A DNA stretch of 64,000 bases from assembly GCA_030490835.1 (NCBI GenBank), contig CM059971.1:59816012-59880011 (forward strand), in the 5' to 3' direction. Each line of letters starts with the position of its first letter. Position 1 is the first letter of the stretch. Below are positions 47,256 to 60,674 of this stretch, one piece after another. The notes beneath the pieces were generated by a model. That model made no database searches. It had not been told where the DNA came from and saw only the letters and a program-made list of their open reading frames with translations. A program made the translations under genes and the position numbers. The stretch is from Annona cherimola. Taxonomy: Eukaryota > Streptophyta > Magnoliopsida > Magnoliales > Annonaceae.

Positions 47256-49639
47256 CACTCTCCATGAGAAAGGATTTCTTATGACTTTTCCTATGTCTCA
47301 TATTCCATGAAGACTCTCGTCAACTCCATCTCTTGGTGCATTTAGCTCTAGTTTAAATTGATTTTGACTAAGATTGGGGCCTAATCATCTAAAGGAGAAT
47401 GGTCAAAAGAGTCACTTCGATGAATTGTGTAGGTGTGCTTTGCACAAAATCATCCACAAAAGTGGCCCTAATTAGACTTTAGAACAAGTTGCATACTAGA
47501 TGTAAAGCACAAGTGTACCTTCTAATGCACTTTCTAAGAGAAACACATCAGCATTGAAATATAGATATTTCAGGAGGGGACATGGGAGCTATAAAAGCAA
47601 GCAATGTATTCAAAAAGATAAGTATCTCCAAACATCATAAAAACCTAATGTGTACATTTCACAATACTTTATGAAAAGAAAAGTGGTGATATGTTATTAA
47701 AATTGGACCTATCATTAAGGCCAACCCTATCTACCCTTCCTCCATTACAAAGACTAGGGAAAAATAATCTAGCATAATCCGAAAAGATTCCATAATTTAA
47801 TAATTGAATTCCAAAGGATTAGCTAGAACACTAAGTACTGAAGCCATTAAAATGGGAGCTCTGCTTAGTGAATTTTAACGGCCTAATCAAGGCTTAGGGT
47901 ATGACAATTGTGTTTGATAAAGCAACTTATGATTGCTGGCCCACATGAGTTAAAATTTTAAATGGAGTTGGTCACGAGCTCTGTTAAGCCGACATACCTA
48001 GCTGATTGATCAAACCAACAATGGCACTTGTTAAACTAATAAAATTTGAGATGAAGCTTAAGCTACAAATACATAGGTTAAAAATCACATCACACAAAAT
48101 CTTGAAAATCTATTAATTGATTCCTTTATGGCAGGAAGAAAATAATATTCAGGGGATGACACTCGTGCTAGCATCTCGTCTCTTCTACAAGAGCCATCAA
48201 GTGAACTACAATGTGTACTACTCCTAACAATGTCAAAAAGGAAAAAATTATCCTAACCAATAAGCACTCACACTCATAAACATTTTTACCTATCAATTGA
48301 GGCTAGATAGAGCCTATCCACTCGACCTCATAAGGTATGTAAATAATCCTACAATGATAAAGCATTCTTAACCACTTAGGGGTCACGGAAAGGCCAATAT
48401 GCAAAATCAGTAGAGAATAACCACAAAAATAAGGAAGAAGCTATCAATTTGATTATAACGGCTTAATAAAATCACTCAGTTGTAAGGGACAGTGTAATTT
48501 GATCCCTCTAATATTACAAGCGGTGAAAAGAACAAGAGAAAAGATACACCAAAATAGGATCCAATCATACTGAAAATCCTGGAGAAAAAAGAAGAAGATG
48601 TTGAATGGACCTGGAAAATGAAAAGGGAAGGATGCCCCTAAGTAAACAAAAGCAACAACATTAAGGGCCCAAGCAAGGACATCATTATCAAAGCAATTGC
48701 TAAACTAGGACCCATAAATCAACAAGTCTCTTTACGGCCTAAAGATATTCGTAAAGACTTATCGACTATAGTAAGCGACATCATGTCCCTTGTCGACAAA
48801 ATTAGGCTACAATTGTAGGTTTGGAGGGATGATTGCCTTTAAACCTATTCCTGAAGTAACCTAGTGCTACCGACCACAAATTATCATCTACTAAAGGCTG
48901 AACAGTCCCTTCTTTGAATGAAGAATTTTTCTTCTCTCTTATGACTATGGAGAAGTTGCATCACCCCATCAAGAAGGATGCCACCACATCTATGATTGGT
49001 GACAAGAACAAATGAGGTAGATGGTACACATTATAAAAAATATCTACAAATAAGGCTTTTCTAGATAGGAAGTTTGCTCATAATATTAATTATAATGGAA
49101 CATACCATTATCTTAGACTAACCTAACAAAGCCACAAGTTCCCAAAGCAACAAAAAAGCAAAAAAATTTTGAATAGAAATATTCACCTAATGCATGAACT
49201 GGTGCTCTTATCCCAAATATGAAGCATTTGTCAAAAATATAATAAGGAGATTAAGGAGATTAAAATCCCATCAAAGCTCGCGTCTTCTCAAAATTCGCAA
49301 GTATCCATAATGATTCAAACCCAATGAGTGTCAATGCAATCATTAAAGGAAGAGAAATAGTGAACATGGCCAACCATATATTCAAGCCACATAATAACAA
49401 GAATCAACCACTTGAAGTCATAGAAGCACTCAAAAGGAGTAGGAGATGAATGACCCAGTAATGACTCTTGAGCCACTTGATCGTGTTCCTAACTGAGCTG
49501 CCTTGGAGCTATAGGAGTGAATTGTCTGATAAAGTCATATAACAACATTTTTGGCTAAACATATGTAGGGATCATCATCTTAAATTGCAACCATGAATCA
49601 ATAGGGGACCAATTATAAAGATTGAGCAAATGATTAACT
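47256..49639. other. Interior of the direct-repeat pair, no coding frame
   Basis: No recognisable gag or pol residues on either strand. If the flanking repeats are LTRs, the element is non-autonomous or too decayed to read. Confidence 0.4.
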
Positions 49640-50345
49640 CCTTGGTTGTTCATAATCTCACCGCAAGTGCATGAATTGTAAATTATAGTATATAAAATAT
49701 CAATCCATGAAGAATTTTCGAGACTTAAAAAGTTGGATTTAAACACTTTATAACCAAAATCAAGAGAATAAGATAAGAAGAAGAAATAATAGCAAAAAGA
49801 AAGTTGATTTGTATAACGTAGAACAGGGATTAGAAATCATAAGATCGAAAGCACCTAAGATCAAGGGTTTCACATACATCTTTTGCAACGGATACGTGAA
49901 GTACTTATTTAACTTGAATATTGTGTTAAAGGAGAACAAGCCCTAAATTATCTTTGCATCTTCTTTCGAAACCTGCAAGGTGTAACCCTAATATATTTCT
50001 AACCACCTATTCTTATGGGATTAAGTCAATTATAATTCATTAATTTTTGTGGTCGTTCATGGGATTCCTCAATACCGTCATGCCTATTTTCATAATCTTA
50101 AATTTTTGAGTTTAATATCTTGATTATTATATATTAGACTTTCACCTTTTGGTTCCATCACCTAAGATATAGAAATCATTACCAAAGTGAAGGCCTTCAC
50201 ACCAAGCAAATATTAAATCACAAAATATTAAATTAACACACAATATCATTCATAAATAAATCAAACTATAATATCCGCTGCATTGTACGTATGCTTCATC
50301 TTAAACCCTAGATTAAAGGTTCAGCTTAGCATGTTTATAATAAAA
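49640..50345 (-). repeat. Gypsy (Athila/Tat-type) LTR-like segment, copy 2
   Basis: The minus strand is colinear with 32500-33165 (see that entry), including AAAAGGTGAAAGTCTAATAT and the ending GGATTGATATTTTATATACT. It lies inside the direct-repeat pair and in opposite orientation to copy 1. Confidence 0.5.
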
Positions 50346-50929
50346 ATTGAACACAAAATAATATTGTAGTTAAAGTTCATCACAAACAAAACAATTAAAT
50401 CAAAATAAAAGAAGAAAAGAAATATTGATTGGAAGCCCCGATGCTGTCTTAATCACCTCAAGCAACTCGCCGTCTTGCTTCTTGCCTCGTGCTCTACGCC
50501 TTCCCTCACTCTTCGGACCTCAACCCAAGCTCTCGAGACATTCTAGGATGCTTAGGAACATTCCCAAGAGGTCTTCATATAAACGTGGGGAGAACACTTG
50601 TGCAACACTTCAAAATTGTGCGTATGAACAGTGACACGCAATAGCGCACAGTACAACACAATGGGCATGTGATTTATGCAATGCGCAAATAGTGCTTGAA
50701 TAGCGCGTGAACAGTTCTTGCATATTTGAACTCTACTTTCATTGAGGCTTATCAATTTGTCCATTTTCTATACTAAAATTGCACGTATTCCTCCTGCTTC
50801 GCATAAATTAATCAAATGGTGAGTGTTTTCACATAATTAAGCTAAATCAATTAATATTCAACTTTTAATCATTTCAATCAGTCACATTTTTATCCAATTA
50901 TCATTTGCCCAAGAAGTTATTGATGCATA

Positions 50930-51625
50930 GAACACGTTAGAGGAAACAGGGAGCTCATAAGGACCAAATCTCACATGATCAACTACTCTTGAGGTTTGAG
51001 CCCTCAAAGTGTGAGAGCTAAGCCCTCCTCGAGAGAGAAAAAATAAACAAACTAGTGAGATCACTTCCACATCAACTTATTTCTCGACCACGAATGCCTA
51101 TTAATGCTACAACCCTAGAACGGAGCATCATCACCAATCGTTCATGAGAACTTTGATGACCTTGGGTGATGAAATTAATTTCAATAATCAAAAGTCAATT
51201 ATAACAAACCTTTTCGTTTCAAGTGGATTGAACCCCTCAAGTGAAATTGTAAGGAGTGGGTTGGGCCCGCTTCGGAATAATGGGGACTTTGGTCTAATAA
51301 ACTCTCTCTGAGTATTCATTCCTTGGAGAAGAAAGATAGGATTCATCAACTCTTCTCCCTGTGGAGAAGGGGGGAGGGGAAGTTCCATAAGAGAAGGAAA
51401 AATAGCCTAACTTTGTTTCTCATCCCATGTAACCAAAATTCTGATTGTGGAACTTTGGCTAGGATCAATATCATGGTTTTTAGCTGATCTAATATTCATA
51501 AGTCACTCTTTTATATGTAAAATCTGAGTCTATTTACTTAATTCCCTCCCTTTAAAAAAAATTGAGTCCTTGGTTTAATTTGGTTGAGCCTCGAACCAAG
51601 TTCAGACTTATTGGGTTGAATTCTG
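50930..51625 (+). repeat. LTR-like direct repeat, right copy
   Basis: Shorter partner of 46420-47255. TCTTTTATATGTAAAA at about 51507 occupies the TATA position. I could not find a target duplication or a primer site, so the pair may be LTRs or an older segmental duplication. Confidence 0.6.
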
Positions 51626-53880
51626 GTAAAAATTTAGATTTGAATTCAAGTTATACATATTAACCAACATTTGTATATAAAATATATAAAATTACATGAT
51701 CAGTTTCAAAATACATGCTTAAATTAGTTATTTACAAAATAATAGACCTAACAATCTATCTATAAGTAATAGAGGTAACATAAGAAAAAGACTACCCAAA
51801 AAGATTTATCTTTACCAAAGCTATATATGCAGCATGTAATCTTTAAGGCATGATCCAATGCATCCAAATGCACCGTCTTTTTTTTTTTTTTGCACTATTA
51901 TGTTGGCCTAAGCATGAAGATTTCATATACGAAATTTTACACTAATCAATTTTCTCATTCCCCAAAAAATAATGACTTACTTGTATCATTATTGTACAAT
52001 TTTTCTCAATTTCAATATAGTTTTTCTTATTACTAACATATAGCAAGACTTTTTTCATTATATTTGACAAGTCAATTCACATCCAATCTCATTCTTGAAC
52101 AAGCCAAACAAACTAAATTCTCATTTTGCTTTAGGACTTTTGCATATTTTGACCATATATGTGTCCTTTCTATTAGATTGTTATTAAAATTTTTATAAAA
52201 GGAAATTTAAGCCAAGACATACATTTGTAATTTTTGTAAAAATATAGTCATATTTGCAAAGAATCTAAAATAATATATTTAAATAAACATAATAATAAAA
52301 TATTAATATTAATAATCAAGTTAAAAATAATACATAAAACAACATTAACATTCAAGTAATAAAATCTAAAATAATATGTACTTTTTAAAAAGTTTTGCAC
52401 ATTTTCTACCATACTAACATAGATTATATGTAAAAGTAAGATGAAAAATGAAAATATTCATATATTATTTACCGATTTTATTAATGAATATTTATTTTAT
52501 TTATATATTATTTCTTAATTGCATATTGATTTATTATTTCATTATTTGTATATTTTTACCTATATTATTATTTTTAATTTTTCAACAACATTTGCTAGAA
52601 TTACAAATGTATCCTTAGCTTAAAAAACATTTTTTCATCTGGAATTACAAGTGTATCCTTAGCTTAAAAAGCATTTTTCATTTTACGAGACAATTACAAT
52701 AGCATCCTAGCAGAAGGAACATATATTTTATGCAAATCTTGTGAGCATAATTGCAATTTTAGCAAATTTAAAGATATAGATGCAATATTTGTCATATCTT
52801 ATAGCCATACTTTCAAAAGTTCCCTTTGCTTATTAAGGAAAACTTTATTTTCTATGTTGCTTATAACATCATCTTTGTAGCTTTCTCATGCTTTCAATAT
52901 ATATCGAAAATATTCCGGTGCATTTAGCTCAAAAGGAGTCACACATGATCATAAAATGTACATCTATTTCACTCATCCTATTTAGAATTGTTTCTTTTAT
53001 TAACATATCAATTTTTTTATCCAAATTGGATGTGTATGTACCCCGTCCAAAAATGATACAAAATTAATGCAATAAAATAGTTTGATGTAAATACCAATTT
53101 TAAAGTTATTTTTTCAACATCTAAACTATTTAAGATATAATTTATACATGGATAAATGATTTTGTAAAATATTAATACATTTAAATGTGTGTAAGGCCCC
53201 ATTATGAGTTAAATGCACCGTAACTTATAGAGTTACAGTGTATATAACTGCACTGGAACATATTTCTATATATTTCCTTGGTCAATCAGGTCGGAAGGTC
53301 ATTTTTCCAATTGCTCTGGCCTTTCTTAAGAAAATTTCAGTAATTCAAGCTTTGTCTATGTTCGGAAATTGGTCAAACGGGTAGGCCAATTCTCACTCAG
53401 GTCCATGTTAAATAATTCAAATCAATGTATTTTCTCTTGTTTTCCAAAACTCCAATAATATATTATATTTATTTATAATTCTAACCGTTTAAAAGTGAAA
53501 ATCACATAAATCAAGTATTAACAAGATCCTCTTTCATCAAAAATCAAGATCCTCAAGTAAAAATTATACAAATTATGTATCTGTCGTATTAAAAAATTAT
53601 ATTTAAAAATTTATCAACATAAAAAATTTCCCTTAGAATCATCTATTTAAAATACATATATAATGTTTCAGATTACTTAAATTATATTATAAATATTACT
53701 AATTTAATTAAAAAAACATATATGCCATAAAAATACTCGCATCATAGTTTATGAATAAAAATATCAAATTCATATTTTTCTCTTTGAAGAGTGAAAATAA
53801 TTCTAAAATATAATATAGAGTTGGTTTTTTCGGAAGACTAACTTAAGAACAAAACAGTTTAGGTAAGTTAGATATGTGCA
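51626..53880. other. AT-rich DNA with a short tandem duplication
   Basis: No gene recognised. At 52598-52685 a 44-base unit (GAATTACAARTGTATCCTTAG) is duplicated in tandem. Confidence 0.5.
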
Positions 53881-54110
53881 TTTTTTCTGTACATTTGTTT
53901 ATCTAAGTATATTTAATCTATAAACTAAGTTTTACCATTTTTGGATATGCATATATTTTTTTAAAAAATTTAACACAGGGGTATTTTATCCATTTTAACC
54001 ATTAAAATATCTAAAGTACCTTATGTTTAAAATTTTTTAAAAATATATGCACATATCTAAAATTGGTAAAATATGTTTTATATATTACTTACACCAATAT
54101 TAATAATTTT
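53881..54110. repeat. MITE, family B copy 2
   Basis: Inverted arms: AAGTTTTACCATTTTTGG at about 53927 and its complement CTAAAATTGGTAAAATA at 54056. The left arm shares CTAAGTATATTTAA with copy 3 near 62105. Outer ends not resolved. Confidence 0.6.
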
Positions 54111-54801
54111 ATGGGAAAAAATAAAAAGAAAAAAAATTTAAATGAGCTTTTCGAGGTATACTAAGTAAGCTTAGACTAACATGATCGTTTCTCATTTTTT
54201 AAAAAAATTAAACAGGGCCATCCAATTGAACGGGTAAAACGGTTAATCGTCGACTGAGCCGTCCAGAGTTTTCCGGTATGAAATAAACCGTTGGAAGTAG
54301 GAACAATGGAACCGTTTGATCAGGAGCATAGCCCTGGCTTTAGTGCTACTAAGTTCATGTTTTGAATCTCGATTCTAAAAGCATAGTCTCCAAGTAATGC
54401 TTAGTCATAATCCGTTGCATCAAATTTGAAAAAAAAAACTTTTAAATGGTTAAATTATAAATACGTAACTTTCAAAATGGATCCATAAACAAAAAGTTTC
54501 TTTTTTAAAAAAAATAACAGGTTGAACCATAGAATCGGGTTGAACCTCAGTCCTCTACACATATTTGAGATAAAAGTCGTAGCACTAACTGACGCTCTTG
54601 CCAGTCAGTCTTCTCATCCAACATTCACTCTAATTTTATTGATGTAAGTTGTAATTTTTACGTATTTTATCGGCAAAAATATGCAGAATGTTTTTCTTTT
54701 TCTTTTTCTTTTTTGAATGTTGAATTGAGCATTTGATGAAGGAAGTAATCCTATTTTTGTCCAATTGTTTATTTAAATTTCAATGTAAGATTTTATATAA
54801 A
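54111..54801. other. No gene seen
   Basis: AT-rich DNA. A short GC-richer stretch (54220-54320) has no recognisable frame. Confidence 0.4.
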
Positions 54802-55064
54802 GGATGTGTTTGTGAAATGATTAAAAGTTTTACAACCTAAAATTTTTGGAAATAAAAGAAAATGATATAACATTATAGAGTAATAATGACGAGTAAAGAG
54901 AATAAAGTTTAAATACATAGATTAGTTACATGAATAGTCATATAAAAATGATTGAAAGATACAGTAGTTATATAGTACAATATGAAAAATAATTAAAAAA
55001 TAAGGTAGTTATGAAAATTGAAAAATTTTAGTTTGAAAAGTTTTATAGTTAAATAAACACACCC
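54802..55064. repeat. Tourist-like MITE, family A copy 4
   Basis: Begins GGATGTGTTTG and ends AAACACACCC, same orientation as the copy at 8522. Flanking triplets AAA and ATA could be a decayed 3-bp duplication. Confidence 0.7.
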
Positions 55065-56339
55065 ATAAATATATATCATGCAATTAATTTATTTTAAAAT
55101 ACTTCTGAATTAATTAGTAAAATTATTTATCTTAATTATATCATGTTGGAAACGGTTTAAAACAGTATGAACCAGTGATTTAATTTATTAGACCTGGACT
55201 GGGCATAAAAAGGGGTTTAGGTCACGGTTAGGAGATTAAAACATTGGCATAAATCCTTTTTTCTTTGACAGTCCACTTCCTTTCGATTGTCCAAAAAGTT
55301 TCAACGTAGATATCCTTTGGAAGGATAATATTCCAGAAAAATAGGCGCGGGTGATGGATTCATTCGACTATAGAAAAGTGATCCTCTCTAACTTAGGGGG
55401 TGTTTGGGAATATCGTGGGAAGTAAAAAAGTGAATTTTTTTTAAAAGTGATGTAATATAATAAAAGTAAGGTGAAAATAAATATGATATATGTATAAAAA
55501 TTAGAATATAGAAATAAAAACAAAAAATAATATAGTTAAAGTAATTTAAACGATTGGCCTCCATTGAAAAATAAGATTCATGTCTGTTACCCTTATTACC
55601 TTTTCAAATGGACTCTTAGGCTCTAGAAATAGTGGATGGCGTAGTGGCTACCATGATTGAACGACCGCACCACACCCACCACCAGATATGGAACCTTGAA
55701 TGCCTTCACAAATAATTGGATGATGAGAATGGAAATGACGACATAGCTGGAATTATTATGTGGAACATGATTCCTGCCTGTTGGACAATTACATGTTTTT
55801 GGGATATTCTGTACATGGTCTTTATTTATTTGGTCAGGAATTCAAAGTACTTGCGTATGCGAAGAATATTAACAGTATTTGTTCTCATACATTGATTCCC
55901 ACGTACGATTATGAAACTTTGTGTTCAAGTGCCGAGAATATGAGGCTGTATGCCTAATCAAGTTGTTCAAATTTACATGACTTTTGAACATCATCATGCA
56001 TGATGCTTGATTGATTTGGTCGTCTCCTGGGGAGGCCTATTTCTGTTGCTTTGCCCACTTGAATCATTGGATTGCCTGAGAACAAACAAATTTGTGCCAT
56101 TATTGACAAACATTAATTTGCACCCTTTATACCCTTTTAGCACTAGGGTATGTTTCATATTCGACCATAAATTTTTTTATGAGATTTTTTTTCAAATTCA
56201 AGAAAAAATTTTAGCTTTTGATTTATTTTCCAAATTCAAGACCAAATTTAGGATGAATATTATTATTTGTTTCTTGCACTCTGCGTATTAATTATTTACG
56301 CAATAATTCACATGTGAGGAGTCTTATATAACAAAATAT
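55065..56339. other. No convincing gene; possible MITE end
   Basis: GGGGGTGTTTGGGAATATC at about 55397 looks like another MITE terminus but its partner end is not clear. Open stretches at 55760-55957 and 56007-56291 show no recognisable protein. Confidence 0.35.
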
Positions 56340-56565
56340 CAATTAGGATTCAGGCATTTTGAATTGTCTCTATAACCTATTTATTATCATAGATCTATAT
56401 CTCTATTCGACGATTTTTTTTTCTTCTTGCTTGAAGGTTTCTCATGTAAGTCTTCATCTTATGTGTCTTATTTTGTGTGTTATTTGATCCCAATTATTAT
56501 AAATGCTTTCATAATAAGTGATATTAAGGAGAACAACTTATCCTTAGAAATGGTGTCAAAGTAAT
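56340..56565 (+). mobile_element. Possible Copia LTR end and primer site relic
   Basis: CTTGAAGGTTTCTCATGTAAG followed about 90 bases on by aacaactt and ATGGTGTCAAAG (56551-56562) resembles the U5 end of a plant Copia LTR followed by a mutated TGGTATCAGAG primer site. No gag or pol is readable downstream (56566-57910). Confidence 0.3.
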
Positions 56566-57910
56566 GTTTGTGAATTTGTGATTTGAAAAATGGAATATTG
56601 CAAATTTGGTTGATTAGGAGCAATGTGTTGTCTAGGTATGAATGCCAATTTGGGATGCATTGTTAGCTTCAATAGTAGATAGATTTTAGAGATGGTGCAA
56701 TATGTCGGCAACAAGGTTATTGAATATTAGTAGAGTGACAGAGGTCACCTGACGATGATGAAGGAGATACTTAGGTAGATTATCAACAATGAAGAAGGTA
56801 GCAACAGTAATGGGTTTTCTTTGTTAGATTAAGATGTCAGTGACAATGTATTTCTTCGATAAAAAACTAGCACATGTGTTTGGGTCGTATGCTTAGATAA
56901 CAAGGTGTATTGGATATGGTGCATCAATGGCATATTTATAGTATATTTATGACCTGTGTTTGGTGATCATTAAGTGAAATTTTGTGTTCTAGGTGTCATT
57001 TCTTATCTTGGGTGCTACAAATACGTTAATTGGGTCAGATTATGTAAATTGTGCTCTAGTAATGTGGATTTGATTTGATATTATGTACAAATCAATAATC
57101 ATGTGATATTTAAGACATTTTAATATGTAGATATGGATGATACGAGGTACTGTAATTTATGTGAATGATGCAAATCAAGAGAATGCAATAGATTTTAGCA
57201 TGATCATGTTCAATTATAGAGATCAAGGTTAATCAAGTTTGATCTAGTGTGATATAGCAATTCGTGAGCAGATCAAATCATTGATTTTACACTTGATGGT
57301 TTGAATAGAGATAAAGCAATGGATTTCATTAAAAAATTTAGACCGCTTTTCAAGATTAAGTTGTCTATAGTTGTCTTAATACTTTAGATGCATGATAGTC
57401 CACGTAGATTATTAAGTTTTTTATAATAAGTATATAGATGATAATTTGATAAGAATATGAATGGTTGAGATAATTTGAAATATATTTTGACTGATTTATC
57501 TTTGTTTAGCATAAAACGTTCACAATTGATCAGTATGTACAAATTTAAGAGAAATTAGAGCAAAACTCGTGCTATTCTTGAAGAGTTGAAATATGGTGAC
57601 TAAAACTACTCAATTTGATGATTTTGAAGAACTAAAAGAGGTAAAACAGTGATCAAAACAGCCTAGAATATGTCTCACCCGGGACTTAAAAACTTTTTAC
57701 ATGCATTTGTGCCTATGGATGATTAGCATAGAGTTTTGTTTCACTTTCTTAATAAATTAGTAGTTATTATTGTTATGGACAAACAGTTACCTTGAATAAT
57801 ATTTCATATTTTTTCCTAAACATTGTTTTTGAATTTTTCAGGTGAAACTTATTTATCCTTCTCAAGGTGAAGTCTGGTACTAGCCTTGTTTTCTCGTTTA
57901 CCTTCCTATG
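56566..57910. other. No gene seen
   Basis: No frame with recognisable motifs. This may be decayed interior of the preceding element. Confidence 0.35.
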
Positions 57911-57911
57911 T

Positions 57912-58181
57912 CGGTATGGCATTCTTATAAACTATAAATTTAAAATTTTTCACTCTTCATGTGTATCTTATTTTCTAATCATTTTTAACATTCTCTTATA
58001 TAACTAACATATTTTTTAATCTTTTCTCCGTAGCTACCAATATAGCTGCCTTATTTAATTTAATTTATTTATTTTTACTCCTCATCATCACTTTTATTAT
58101 ATTATATTAATTCTCCCGTTTAAAAAAATACCACACTAAAAACTTTTCATTTAAAAAGTTTAACTCATACCAAATACACCC
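57912..58181. repeat. Tourist-like MITE, family A copy 5
   Basis: Same orientation as the copy at 40856; ends CCAAATACACCC. The left end is decayed. Confidence 0.6.
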
Positions 58182-58770
58182 ATATGGGGAGCTGGTTCAC
58201 GGCATTGCTGACTCTGTTTGTAAGAATTCTTATCCTGTCGAACTGTTCTTACTCTGGGGCACGAGGAAAACATTATTCGAGGAAAAAAATCTTTTACTTT
58301 TTCACTTTACTGTCAGAGGTTTGTTTAAAAGACAAAATGCCAACACCGCCGTTGGGTGATTCATGTCCCTGCAAGAAAGCACCAGGTTTGGCTTGTGGTC
58401 CGTCCACGTGACGGTTTCACTGGACTTTGAGATCGAGTTGGTGGTCAGCTTTTGTAAAAGTCGGTTGGGGTCGGGACTATGGGGTGGTGCGTGCGTGCAT
58501 GCATGCATGCTTGCTGACATGCGCGGCCGTACGCGCACCCCACCACCATTCATTTGATCCTTTCCCAGCCCGACTTTCCACTTTCACGTTCAACCTTCCA
58601 ACTTCTTCGACCACAGCAAACAACGGTACGGGAAGCCGTCTTAGGTGGCTTTACAAAAGCTGCACATCCCCAGGCAGGTCTCATCTGTGTTTTGGTATCG
58701 CCGCAATGGTTAGATATTGGACCGTCGGTTTGAATCTACTGTCGAAGAACCAGATCATGGTTATTTATTT
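58182..58770. promoter_or_regulatory. GC-richer promoter-like island with G-box and RY repeats
   Basis: Markedly GC-richer than its surroundings. CCACGTGACGG at 58404-58414 combines a G-box and an ABA-response element core. GTGCGTGCATGCATGCATGC at 58491-58510 contains overlapping CATGCATG RY motifs, known from seed-maturation promoters that bind B3 factors. An imperfect inverted repeat, GGGGTG near 58480 to CACCCC near 58543, flanks the RY run. No gene follows on either strand within reach, so this could be a promoter remnant or the edge of a captured gene. Confidence 0.35.
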
Positions 58771-58811
58771 ATTATTATTATTTTTTTCTTACATATTCAG
58801 TTTTATTTATT

Positions 58812-59209
58812 TTGCAAATATACTCACTTAGGTTGGTTATAATTGTAAATATATTTACATAGTTTTAGAAGTCCCAAAATACTCCAAATAGTCTAACCGT
58901 ATTTGCGAATCTACTAACACTGTTTTAATACTGCACTATCATGGCATTGATATATTTACAAAAATATAAAATTTTGTGATTATATTTACAAAAACTAAAT
59001 ATACCTAATTAATTTTTAAAATTACAAATATACTCATATAGTTTGTATATATTTACAAATATATTCATACCGTGATAGCGCATTAATAGTGCTATAAGGA
59101 CATGAGTATATTTCTAATTATAGTCAAATCATGAAGGAGTTATTTGCAATTCCTAAAACTCCATGAATATATTTACAATTATAATTAAACTAACTAAATG
59201 TATTTACAA
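58812..59209. repeat. 398-bp foldback element
   Basis: The two halves are inverted copies over most of their length: the left starts TTGCAAATATACTCACTTAG and the reverse complement of the right starts CTTGTAAATACATTTAG, and both continue TATAATTGTAAATATATTYA. Words such as AAATATACTCAY resemble the sub-repeats of the TIRs at 34190-34645. It could be a MITE or deletion derivative of such a MULE. No target duplication was found. Confidence 0.7.
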
Positions 59210-60674
59210 GTCAGCCTTCTATTTTTAATATTTTTTACATCAAGCATGTTTATTTTAGTTTTATTTACTTTTTGGAGAAAATTTTTCTTTTACCTATAAC
59301 ATTTGCTCATAATTCATATATATGTATAGCGTTTCAAAATTTTCTTTTATATCAATAATATTTTATCTTAAATTCTCATCATATTCATATAGTCAAAACA
59401 ACTATGACTACCTTATTGAAAAGATAATTTTGTTCCTCCATATTTTCTTAATTGAGACGATTTAACCTTAATATGTCTAAATTAATTTTGGTAATTATTA
59501 ATTTGTAATATCAAATTATTTAATTATCATATTAGGGTTGAATCATTTTAAAATCGTCTTTTGCATTTGTATGGTTATAATAGGAATTCATGGTAAAATA
59601 TTAATTGGTATAAAAAAAATTTTAAAGCAGTATCGGTATCTTAGGAAGTAGGGGTAAACATTATGGGTATAAAAGAAATTTTTATATTTTTATAATTATC
59701 TCTTTTTCTTGTCATATATTAAAACTCATCCCAAGGTATACTTTCTTATTCTGTCTCAATGGATTTTAACTAACAATAGGAGACAATACTCGTGATATAA
59801 ACGGAAGACTTCTGCTCTCCAGAAATAGAAGCTCCACCCGAAATTCAAACTCCAGTTAGCCAGGGTATGAGGCCCTTGTACCCATATGGATAATTTTATA
59901 TGTGGTTATGATTCCAAACTTATTATAAATATGCTCATGGATTTTTAAAATATTTTCTGTTTACTTATGGCAAGTGCTAACTTTTGATTTAAAAAATCAA
60001 AATATGTTTAATAAATCCTAATTGCTTATAGTGTTTATTAATGTGAATGTAATTAATATAATAATATTCACTTTACACCTTGGTAGGACAGTCAATTTTA
60101 AAATAATTTATATTTATTAATAAGGCCCATGAAAGTATTTACTCAAGGTAATTTTAATAAATTAATTAAATTCATATTAATAAACACAATGAGTGGTCAT
60201 GTAAATTATACGATAAGCGCAACTACCTCCTCTTTTTAGTCTTCCTTATTTTCTTTTCATCCTTTACAAGGGAAGCAACAAGGAAAAAAATACCCAGAAA
60301 ATGGAGTTTTGGCATCAAGGGATTTTTTTCTTCACCAATGATCTTTTGACTTAGAGGGAGGAAGAAAGATGGAGTGGGAGGAGGTATGAGTGAGATTCAA
60401 GAATTTCATGCCTTCCTTTTGATTTTTTGAGCTTCCCAAAATGATCAAATAGAAACTAGCAATCCATCTTAAATAAATGGTAGATATGAAGCTTTCCTCT
60501 TGAAAATCCGCGGAAAGACTTCCAATGAACTGGGCTCCTTCTTAATTACCCGTAACAACTCTAATTTTTTAATCTTTATATTTCAATTATTTTCTCACAT
60601 AATTGCAATGTTAATTCTCACTTTTTCCCTATTAATAATATCACTTTTATACTTGTTAGAATTTTTCTTTTCAT
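59210..60674. other. AT-rich DNA, no gene
   Basis: Nothing recognisable in either strand. Confidence 0.45.

Noticed and set aside
55760..56291. Two open frames as a host gene
   Set aside because: No shared frame, splice pattern or motif; AT-driven composition typical of random open stretches.
58302..58553. His/Pro-rich minus-strand frame in the promoter-like island
   Set aside because: The peptide comes from GCATGC-type alternating repeats; there is no domain and no supporting exon.
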